Assembly: GCF_937958975.1 (NCBI RefSeq)
Contig: NZ_CALGRE010000031.1
Coordinates: 1-15,954 of the forward strand
DNA from: an uncultured Eubacterium sp.
Lineage (GTDB): Bacteria > Bacillota > Clostridia > Lachnospirales > Lachnospiraceae
Reading direction: 5' to 3'
DNA length: 15,954 nt
Shown: piece by piece, positions 6,568 through 12,570 of the stretch
Position numbering within the stretch: position 1 is the first letter of the stretch
How the letters are laid out: the number at the start of each line of letters is the position of its first letter
Made by a program: the position numbers and the translations under genes
The notes under the pieces: generated by a model
What the model saw: only the letters and a program-made list of their open reading frames with translations
Told to the model about the DNA's origin: nothing
The model's database searches: none

Positions 6568-7353
6568 TTAATCCTCATAATCAATAAATTTTAAAGGATC
6601 AACAGTATTTCCATCCTTCGCAATAGCAAAATAAACATTATCCCCCTCTTTTGTATAATAACGCGTCGGTGTATTTACATAAGCTATCGTCTGACCTGCT
6701 TCTACATAATCACCTGCTGCAACTTCCGGATTAACAATTTGTCCATAAGTAGCTATATAACCACTTCCAATTGCCTGATTTATGCATACACCTAATTCAT
6801 CGTCTTCGTCAATAGCTGTTATAACTCCATCTGCCGCTGCCTTGATAGCAGTTCCCTTTGTACTTTGAATTACTATGCCCGGATTACACTTATATTCGTT
6901 TAATGTTGAATAATAAACGGTATTATCCATATCATAAGGCATAATGATACTTCCCTGAACAGGCCAAAGCAATTCGCTTTTCTTTCCAAACTTCAGTGCT
7001 TTAATCTGTGCTGCTGCTTCCTCAGATAAGCCATACATATAGTCGTCTTCTGAAACGTTGGATTCTGTATTTGCTTCAACGACATTGTTCGCATCCACAG
7101 CATTTGTCTCATTTGCCTCTGTTCCATAGTAACTTTCTAAATCAGCTACTCTGTCTCCCTCTACTGTTGTTTCTTCTATTACCTTCTGTGCCGCCTCTAC
7201 ATTTTTATCCTCTGTTGTCGTTGCAACGTTTTCTGCTTCTTTTAAATTAATGACATTTTCTCTGCCTTTCTGTCCAATAAAATATGTGCCTGTAGCTACG
7301 GCTGTCAATGCCATCACGCAAACAACGATTGCTGCAATAAATTTTTTATCCAT
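6568..7353 (-). CDS. spoIIQ: SpoIIQ-like forespore membrane protein with degenerate M23 (LytM) domain
   Basis: A 261-residue protein with one N-terminal transmembrane segment (about 6-27), an acidic, Thr/Asn/Glu-rich linker (about 35-110) and a C-terminal LytM-like fold (about 125-258; GTAIKAAADGVI, GYIATYGQI, GDYVEAGQTIAYV, VDPLKFI). It lies directly after spoIID, as spoIIQ does in Bacillus. In that setting SpoIIQ anchors in the forespore membrane and joins mother-cell SpoIIIAH in the engulfment channel. The zinc and catalytic positions are all lost: H-x-G-x-D reads N157-P-G-I-V161, and H-x-H reads N239-V-Y241. It should therefore be a structural, non-enzymatic domain. I start it at 7353 because AGGTG lies 6 nt upstream; upstream GTG/ATG codons overlap that site. 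A sigma-F-like promoter precedes it. Assignment as spoIIQ rests on synteny and architecture. Confidence 0.82.
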   Translation of the reverse strand: MDKKFIAAIVVCVMALTAVATGTYFIGQKGRENVINLKEAENVATTTEDKNVEAAQKVIEETTVEGDRVADLESYYGTEANETNAVDANNVVEANTESNVSEDDYMYGLSEEAAAQIKALKFGKKSELLWPVQGSIIMPYDMDNTVYYSTLNEYKCNPGIVIQSTKGTAIKAAADGVITAIDEDDELGVCINQAIGSGYIATYGQIVNPEVAAGDYVEAGQTIAYVNTPTRYYTKEGDNVYFAIAKDGNTVDPLKFIDYED

Positions 7354-7370
7354 ACTCATCACCTCATTGA

Positions 7371-7400
7371 TAGTATGACCACCCTTTTACAGATTTATAC
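7371..7400 (-). promoter_or_regulatory. Sigma-F-like promoter of the spoIIQ-like gene
   Basis: The minus strand reads GTATA (7396-7400), 15 nt, then GGTCATACTA (7371-7380). This fits the sigma-F pattern GYATA and GGnnAnAnT-type -10 with the usual spacing. B. subtilis spoIIQ is sigma-F dependent, which suits the site. The weak point is the very short leader of about 10 nt it implies. CATACTAT within it also resembles a sigma-E -10. Confidence 0.4.
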
Positions 7401-7409
7401 AAATAAAAT

Positions 7410-8483
7410 TTAATAATCTACAATTGCTACATCATAGAAGGTTTTTAAAATATCTTTCCATTGCTTTCCGTCTTTTGCCAGTTCCTTTGCATAGGATAAA
7501 CTCATACCGAATCCATGCCCAACTCCCCTTGTTGTAATTCTTATACCGCTTTCATATTCCTCAATATCCATTGATGTTGAATTTAATCCTAATGCTTTAG
7601 AAAAGGTCTCCCCCTCAATCTTTGTATCTCCTATTTTAACTATTAACTGATAATTGGATTTATCTTTCAAGCTTATATCTACCAATTTTAAAAAACTTTT
7701 TGTATCCAAATTGTTATCATTAAATATTTCCTTATTGTCTTTATAAAAAATAATTCCATGCTTTTTAAAACAGCTCTGAACTTCTTTCATAGTAAAATAC
7801 TTAATACCAATATATTCATCATTCTGCAAATCTGTTTTACAATTTACACTTTTTAAATACTCATAATTATCTCCTAAAATCTCACTCCCATCTCTAGTTT
7901 TCCCATTACTGGTCTCATGAAAAAGCGGCAGCACCAATACTCCATCCTTTTTTAAAACTTTTAGATTCGTCTTTTCTATAATTGAATATAAATAATCACT
8001 ATTTTCTTTAAAGGAAATACTCTTTCCGATTCCTGTAAAGTTACATAATATACCTCCAAAATTGTTTATATTATTTTTAACATATTCTTCAAACCACATA
8101 TTCTGCAATTGTCCATATTCTATATATGGCAACTTTAATTGTCTGGAATTTATACTATTATTTTTGCCCATTTGTTTTAGGATATATGTTCTTATTACCA
8201 CTGCCTGCGCTTTTAATGCTTCTATAGGAGAATCTAACGGCATTTGTGCCATTAATACGCATGGAATAAAATATTCCATGTCCATAGTCTGTCTATATGT
8301 ACCATTCTCTACCACAATTGTCTTACCTGATAAAATAATATTACTTTTTTTATTATTCACATTAACTTTATTGGAAACCAATGTAATTAATACAGGAAAC
8401 ACTAATATTACAACTACAAATACAACAACGAAATTAGTGTACTTCTTTATCATTTTATATTTTACCGAATCTATTACACGCAT
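7410..8483 (-). CDS. spoIID: Stage II sporulation protein D (SpoIID), active-site Glu replaced by Gln
   Basis: SpoIID is a membrane-anchored lytic transglycosylase that cleaves glycan strands during engulfment of the forespore. This 357-residue copy has a transmembrane segment (about 17-36) and the SpoIID domain: YFIPCVLMAQMPLDSPIEALKAQAV (71-95), FHETSNGKT (188-196) and, near the end, GVGHGFGMS (320-328). In the family the first block usually reads G-V-x-A-E-M-P, and that Glu (Glu88 in B. subtilis) is the catalytic acid. Here it is Gln80 (codon CAA, 8244-8246). The C-terminal GMSQYGA pattern has also drifted to GMSLSYA. No convincing Shine-Dalgarno precedes ATG 8483 or the in-frame ATG at 8453, so the start is uncertain. 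The next gene, spoIIQ-like, begins 56 nt downstream. Confidence 0.88.
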   Translation of the reverse strand: MRVIDSVKYKMIKKYTNFVVVFVVVILVFPVLITLVSNKVNVNNKKSNIILSGKTIVVENGTYRQTMDMEYFIPCVLMAQMPLDSPIEALKAQAVVIRTYILKQMGKNNSINSRQLKLPYIEYGQLQNMWFEEYVKNNINNFGGILCNFTGIGKSISFKENSDYLYSIIEKTNLKVLKKDGVLVLPLFHETSNGKTRDGSEILGDNYEYLKSVNCKTDLQNDEYIGIKYFTMKEVQSCFKKHGIIFYKDNKEIFNDNNLDTKSFLKLVDISLKDKSNYQLIVKIGDTKIEGETFSKALGLNSTSMDIEEYESGIRITTRGVGHGFGMSLSYAKELAKDGKQWKDILKTFYDVAIVDY

Positions 8484-8537
8484 TTTATATAATATATTTT
8501 CTTAATGTTGAAATAATTACTTTTGTTTATATTATTA

Positions 8538-8566
8538 TTGATTTAATATATATTATATGTTACTAT
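8538..8566 (+). promoter_or_regulatory. Promoter of the Rpn-family gene
   Basis: TTGATT (8538-8543), 17 nt, TACTAT (8561-8566), with TG one base before the -10 (8558-8559). Transcription would start near 8573, only about 7 nt before the ATG at 8580 but 40 nt before the ATA at 8613 that follows a strong Shine-Dalgarno. This region is extremely AT-rich, so chance matches are easy. Confidence 0.4.
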
Positions 8567-8579
8567 TTTAATATCATAT

Positions 8580-9902
8580 ATGTTATTTTTTCTTAAAAGG
8601 AGGCGATATCTCATAAAAATCATAACCCGGGACAATGACGACAGGTCAATAAATGTTTCACACAACAACACTATATTTGATGATATTTTTAGAACTCTGT
8701 GTGATAAAAATCCTAAACTTTTAATTCCTTTAATTAATGAAATATTTTCGCAAAATTATAGTATTGATGAGAAGCTCGACTCCTTATCTAACGAACATTA
8801 TTCCATCCTGTCTCAAAACAAAAATGGCATTGCAGAAAGAATAACAGATTCCTGCATTCGTCTACATGACAAACTCTACCATATAGAATGCCAAAGCAAT
8901 CATGATGGCACAATGATTCTCAGAATGGTTGAATATGATTTTTTTATTGCAGTCAACACTGCTATAAAAGAACAAGACTACTATAGACTTAGTTTTCCAC
9001 ATTCTGCTGTTTTATACTTGCGCTCTAATAACAGCACACCAGATACGATGAATATGTTGATTGATTTTCCGGACAAACAGCAGGTAACATATCAAATACC
9101 TATTATAAAATTACATACATACACAAAAGATGACGTCATTCATAAACAACTATTTTTCTTTATTCCTTACTACATTTTGAAGTATGAAAAAGAAATAAAA
9201 AACCACGACGATACCGCATTAAAAAAAATGAAATCCGAATTTATTGAACTAAAAAAAGGATTGGAAACAGCAAAAGAAAATGGTATAATTAAGCAATATG
9301 ATATGACAAACATATTTGACCTTACAGTTAAACTTGTAGATTATATTTCGCAGAATAATGTCAAGGTAAGAGAGGAGGTTAATTCTGTTATGGGTGGAAA
9401 AGTTTTAGAAACTCTTGGGGATAAACTATTACAAGTTGAAGAGCAACTGAAAGCTCTTGATGACATAAAAGTTCAGCTTGATAACGAAAAAACCCTGCTT
9501 GATAACCAAAAAACTCAGCTTAATAACGAGAAAGCTCAGCTCGATAACGAGAAAACTCAACTTGATAACGAGAAAACTCAACTTGATAACGAGAAAACCC
9601 AGCTTGATAACCAAAAAACTCAGCTTGATAACCAAAAAACTCAACTTGATAACCAAAAAACTCAGCTTGATAACGAGAAAACTCAGCTTAATAACAGAGA
9701 AGTTCAGCTTAATAACCGTGAAAAGACTCTCGATGCTATTGAAAAAAACCTATCTAACGGGCAATTACCTTTTATCATACCAATCATTGAAACATGCCGT
9801 GAGTTTAACGCTACAAAAGAATATGCTTGTAATAAGATTATTTCCAACTATTCTGTAACTTCTGAAGAAGCTCATCTGTTAGTAAATAATTATTGGAAAT
9901 AG
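8580..9902 (+). CDS. Rpn-family PD-(D/E)XK nuclease/putative transposase (RpnL-like), coiled-coil repeat tail
   Basis: Nuclease-like protein of the Rpn/PDDEXK_2 group, often annotated as 'putative transposase'. The N-terminal domain (about 25-210) has the family opening NNTIFDDIFRT and the PD-(D/E)XK core: Asp90 (ITDSC), then Glu103 and Gln105 in YHIECQ, with EYDFFIA after it. Rpn proteins are DNA endonucleases; some act as phage-defence toxins held in check by a separately made C-terminal fragment. Residues 300-383 are twelve 7-residue repeats forming a predicted coiled coil, followed by a conserved-looking tail (residues 392-440). It is the only plus-strand gene and is closed by a strong terminator. 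The ATG at 8580 has no ribosome site; the strong AAAAGGAGG (8595-8603) lies inside the frame and points to ATA at 8613, so translation may start there. A promoter and an internal start inside the frame suggest a nested product. Confidence 0.85.
   Translation: MLFFLKRRRYLIKIITRDNDDRSINVSHNNTIFDDIFRTLCDKNPKLLIPLINEIFSQNYSIDEKLDSLSNEHYSILSQNKNGIAERITDSCIRLHDKLYHIECQSNHDGTMILRMVEYDFFIAVNTAIKEQDYYRLSFPHSAVLYLRSNNSTPDTMNMLIDFPDKQQVTYQIPIIKLHTYTKDDVIHKQLFFFIPYYILKYEKEIKNHDDTALKKMKSEFIELKKGLETAKENGIIKQYDMTNIFDLTVKLVDYISQNNVKVREEVNSVMGGKVLETLGDKLLQVEEQLKALDDIKVQLDNEKTLLDNQKTQLNNEKAQLDNEKTQLDNEKTQLDNEKTQLDNQKTQLDNQKTQLDNQKTQLDNEKTQLNNREVQLNNREKTLDAIEKNLSNGQLPFIIPIIETCREFNATKEYACNKIISNYSVTSEEAHLLVNNYWK
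8595..8615 (+). promoter_or_regulatory. Shine-Dalgarno pointing to an ATA start codon
   Basis: AAAAGGAGG (8595-8603) is followed after 9 nt by ATA (8613-8615) in the reading frame of the Rpn gene. No ATG, GTG or TTG occurs in frame from after 8580 until far into the nuclease domain. The ATG at 8580 is upstream of this ribosome site and has none of its own. A mutated ATG or an intentionally weak start would both explain it. Confidence 0.55.
9261..9289 (+). promoter_or_regulatory. Strong promoter inside the Rpn gene
   Basis: TTGGAA (9261-9266), exactly 17 nt, TATAAT (9284-9289), with TGG directly before the -10, making it a consensus extended -10. The predicted start is near 9296, about 95 nt ahead of an in-frame ATG with its own Shine-Dalgarno. 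It lies within codons for the segment between the nuclease domain and the repeat tail. Confidence 0.6.
9390..9902 (+). CDS. Nested C-terminal product, RpnS-like candidate antitoxin
   Basis: In-frame internal start within the Rpn gene. AGGAGGT (9373-9379) is followed by ATG (9390) after 10 nt, and a strong promoter lies upstream at 9261-9289. The product would be 170 residues: a short helical lead (MGGKVLETLG), twelve 7-residue repeats of the LDNEKTQ/LDNQKTQ type, and a C-terminal tail (PFIIPIIETC, NYSVTSEEAHLL). It contains none of the nuclease residues. In Escherichia coli, Rpn genes make a separate C-terminal protein (RpnS) that blocks the toxic full-length protein (RpnL), and the helix at its dimer interface carries short repeats that vary in number between strains. 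This locus has the same layout. The spacing of 10 nt is a little long. That the product is made and acts as an antitoxin is inference. Confidence 0.55.
   Translation: MGGKVLETLGDKLLQVEEQLKALDDIKVQLDNEKTLLDNQKTQLNNEKAQLDNEKTQLDNEKTQLDNEKTQLDNQKTQLDNQKTQLDNQKTQLDNEKTQLNNREVQLNNREKTLDAIEKNLSNGQLPFIIPIIETCREFNATKEYACNKIISNYSVTSEEAHLLVNNYWK
9477..9728 (+). repeat. In-frame 21-bp tandem repeat, twelve units (heptad coiled coil)
   Basis: Twelve consecutive 21-bp units start at 9477 and encode seven-residue repeats beginning with Leu-Asp/Asn-Asn. The core units are LDNEKTQ or LDNQKTQ; the first and last units are diverged (LDNEKTL, LNNREVQ, LNNREKT). Units are nearly identical at DNA level, with Glu/Gln (GAG/CAA) switching as the main difference, which points to recent slippage or unequal exchange. 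The unit length keeps the frame, so copy number can vary without breaking the protein. A leucine every seven residues with polar positions between suits a coiled coil. Confidence 0.9.
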
Positions 9903-9933
9903 TTACTTTTATAATATTAATTAACAATTCATA

Positions 9934-9985
9934 ATAAAAAGTCATTTCACATTATAGTACACTACAACGTGAAATGACTTTTTAT
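9934..9985. terminator. Bidirectional terminator between the Rpn gene and glgP
   Basis: A 17-bp perfect inverted repeat (9934-9950 with 9969-9985), with A-run and T-run at its ends, forms a hairpin with U tracts on both strands. Its loop holds a further TAGT/ACTA pairing on the same axis. It lies between convergent genes, 32 nt after the Rpn stop and 16 nt after the glgP stop. Confidence 0.92.
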
Positions 9986-10000
9986 ATATTATATAAATAA

Positions 10001-12478
10001 CTAATCAAGTTCTACTTTTACTTTATCTAAATGCCAAATATCCTGTACATACTCCTCAATTGTTCTGTCCGAAGTAAATTTGCCAACATTTGCCACATTA
10101 AGAATTGCAGATTTTGCCCATCCTTCTTCATCTCTATATGCCGCTTCAACTCTTGTCTGCGCTTCTGCATAAGAACGGAAATCCTTTAAAATAAAGTATC
10201 TATCTGCAACACCTGTCTCCTCTTTTGTCAAAAGCGAATTATAAATTGGTCTAAATCTTTCCGGGTTATCCGGTGAATAGAATCCATTGATTAACTGCAT
10301 CAATACCTTTCTGACATCCATATCAGAATTGAAAATCTGCATTGGGTCATATCCACCATTATTCTCATAATTAATTACCTCATCTGAAGAAAGCCCGAAG
10401 ATAAATGCATTCTCTACACCTACCTCCTCTACGATTTCAACATTCGCACCATCCATTGTACCAAGAGTCAAAGCACCATTCAGCATAAACTTCATATTTC
10501 CTGTTCCGGATGCTTCCTTAGATGCAGTAGAAATCTGCTCGCTGACATCAGAAGCTGCAAATATCATTTCGGCATTAGAAACACGATAATTTTCAATAAA
10601 TACAACTTTTAACTTACCGTTAATTGACGTATCATTGTTAATCACATCTGCAACACTGTTAATTAATTTAATCGTTAACTTGGCAATTTTATATCCGGCT
10701 GCTGCCTTTGCACCAAAGATAAAAGTTCTCGGATAAAAATCCATTTCAGGATGTTCTTTTATCTGATTGTATAAATACATTACATGTAAGATATTTAATA
10801 ACTGACGCTTATACTCATGAAGTCTCTTTACTTGTACATCAAAAATAGAGCGAGGGTCCACATCTATACCATTGTTTTCTTTAATATATTTCGCTAAGCG
10901 TACTTTATTCTGATATTTTATATTCATAAACTCTGCCTGAGCTTTTTTATCGTCTGCATACACTTCAATCCCCTTAATTTTTGGCAAATCTGTTATCCAG
11001 TCACTGCCAACTTTATCTGTTACCCAATCAGCCAGTAACGGATTTCCATGTAACAGAAATCTTCTCTGTGTAATACCATTTGTCTTATTATTAAATTTTT
11101 CCGGCATCATCTCATAGAAGTCTCTAAGCTCTTGATTTTTCAAAATCTCTGTGTGGAGTCTTGCAACACCGTTAACAGAATAACCCGCACAAATAGCAAG
11201 ATGCGCCATTTTCACCTGACCATCATAAATAATTGCCATCTTTGCAATCTTTTCATGATTTCCAGGATATTTCTGCTCAATTTCAATGCAAAATCTTCTA
11301 TTGATTTCCTCAATTATCTGATAACATCTTGGAAGAAGTCTTGAGAATAACTCAATCGGCCATTTTTCAAGTGCTTCACTCATAATCGTGTGGTTTGTAT
11401 AAGCTACGCACTTTGTGGTAACTTCCCATGCCTCATCCCACTCTAGTAAATACTCATCCATCAACAATCTCATCAGCTCTGCAACTGTGAGTGTTGGATG
11501 TGTATCATTCATCTGAAATACAACCTTTTCATATAACTTCTTTATATCATCATGCTTTTTCAAATATTTCTTTATCGCTGTCTGAAGTGAAGCTGATACA
11601 AAGAAATACTGCTGTTTCAATCTTAATTCCTTGCCCGCATAATGATTATCATTTGGATAAAGAACCTCTGTAATTGTCTTTGCAAGGTTCTCCTGTTCTA
11701 CAGCTGCCATATAAGCACCTTTATCAAACTCATCCAAATTAAAATGAACTACAGGCTCTGCATCCCAAATTCTCAAGGTGTTAACAACATTATTTCCATA
11801 ACCAACAATTGGCATGTCATACGGAATTGCCATAACAGCCTGATATCCTTCCTGCTCAAAATAGTTACGTCCATCTCTATGCTCTATCCTGACATGACCG
11901 CCAAACCTTACTTCACATGCATATTCCTCACGCTTGATTTCAAGAGGATTAATATGCCTTAACCAATCTTCCGGAATCTCTTTCTGGAAACCATTTTCAA
12001 TCTTCTGTTGGAACATTCCATATTTATATCTAATACCACATCCATAAGCCGGATAATTCAATGTAGCAAGACTGTCAAGAAAACATGCCGCAAGTCTTCC
12101 CAAACCACCATTTCCAAGTGCTGCATCCGGTTCCTGATTTTCTATTACGTTAATATCTAATCCCAATTCCTCAATTGCTTCTTTTATCTCATCTCTGCTG
12201 GATAAATTAATAATCATATTACCAAGAGCCCTGCCCATCAGAAATTCCATAGACAAATAGTACACAGTTCTTCCATCCGCTTTATCATATGCTTTCTGGG
12301 TGGCAATCCACTGGTCAATAACTATATCTTTCACAGCATAGGCAACACACACAAATTTATGTCTATCGCTTACTTCATCCAGAGTTTTTCTGTAAAGCAT
12401 TTTAGCCTGGTCATTCACACGCTTCTTAAACGCAGTCTTAAACTCTTCCTTTTCATTTACTAATTCTCTTTTAGCCAT
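10001..12478 (-). CDS. glgP: Glycogen/starch (alpha-glucan) phosphorylase
   Basis: Cleaves alpha-1,4-glucan ends with phosphate to give glucose 1-phosphate; a cytoplasmic PLP enzyme of family GT35. The 825 residues are the usual length. Visible blocks are YYLSMEFLMGRALGNMI near the N-terminus, the NGGLGRLAACFLDSLATL segment, FQMNDTHPTLTVAELMRLL, FDVQVKRLHEYKRQLLN and the cofactor motif EASGTGNMKFMLNG, in which the Lys (about 663) carries PLP. All are intact. The ATG has GGAG 8 nt upstream. It follows ileS after 92 nt and is converged on by the Rpn gene. The gap to ileS holds a strong hairpin that may end ileS transcripts or regulate glgP. No other glycogen genes are in the window, so it may be a stand-alone housekeeping copy. 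Confidence 0.98.
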   Translation of the reverse strand: MAKRELVNEKEEFKTAFKKRVNDQAKMLYRKTLDEVSDRHKFVCVAYAVKDIVIDQWIATQKAYDKADGRTVYYLSMEFLMGRALGNMIINLSSRDEIKEAIEELGLDINVIENQEPDAALGNGGLGRLAACFLDSLATLNYPAYGCGIRYKYGMFQQKIENGFQKEIPEDWLRHINPLEIKREEYACEVRFGGHVRIEHRDGRNYFEQEGYQAVMAIPYDMPIVGYGNNVVNTLRIWDAEPVVHFNLDEFDKGAYMAAVEQENLAKTITEVLYPNDNHYAGKELRLKQQYFFVSASLQTAIKKYLKKHDDIKKLYEKVVFQMNDTHPTLTVAELMRLLMDEYLLEWDEAWEVTTKCVAYTNHTIMSEALEKWPIELFSRLLPRCYQIIEEINRRFCIEIEQKYPGNHEKIAKMAIIYDGQVKMAHLAICAGYSVNGVARLHTEILKNQELRDFYEMMPEKFNNKTNGITQRRFLLHGNPLLADWVTDKVGSDWITDLPKIKGIEVYADDKKAQAEFMNIKYQNKVRLAKYIKENNGIDVDPRSIFDVQVKRLHEYKRQLLNILHVMYLYNQIKEHPEMDFYPRTFIFGAKAAAGYKIAKLTIKLINSVADVINNDTSINGKLKVVFIENYRVSNAEMIFAASDVSEQISTASKEASGTGNMKFMLNGALTLGTMDGANVEIVEEVGVENAFIFGLSSDEVINYENNGGYDPMQIFNSDMDVRKVLMQLINGFYSPDNPERFRPIYNSLLTKEETGVADRYFILKDFRSYAEAQTRVEAAYRDEEGWAKSAILNVANVGKFTSDRTIEEYVQDIWHLDKVKVELD

Positions 12479-12502
12479 ATCTTTTCTCCATTTCCAAATT
12501 AA

Positions 12503-12530
12503 GGAACGATATCACAATGTATACCGTTCC
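12503..12530 (-). terminator. Hairpin between ileS and glgP, probable ileS terminator
   Basis: GGAACGATAT pairs with ATACCGTTCC (12503-12512 and 12521-12530, 8-nt loop, nine pairs plus one G-U in the minus-strand RNA). The minus-strand tail TTAATTT is a poor U tract; the plus-strand tail CTTTTAATTT is slightly better. It lies 40 nt after the ileS stop and 24 nt before glgP. It could instead be a glgP leader element. Confidence 0.5.
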
Positions 12531-12570
12531 CTTTTAATTTCAAAAAATTTATGTGAAACTAAGCCAGTCT

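Noticed and set aside
9429..9656. Minus-strand open frame of repeated Leu-Val-Ile-Lys units over the repeat tract
   Set aside because: It is the antisense shadow of the 21-bp repeat; a frame stays open simply because the unit length is a multiple of three.
9478..9858. Plus-strand overlapping frame in another phase over the repeat tract
   Set aside because: Same reason: repeat-driven open frame with no ribosome site or sensible protein composition.
8580..9902. Insertion sequence, suggested by the 'transposase' label of this protein family
   Set aside because: No terminal inverted repeats or target duplication are seen around the gene; the flanking inverted repeat is a terminator.
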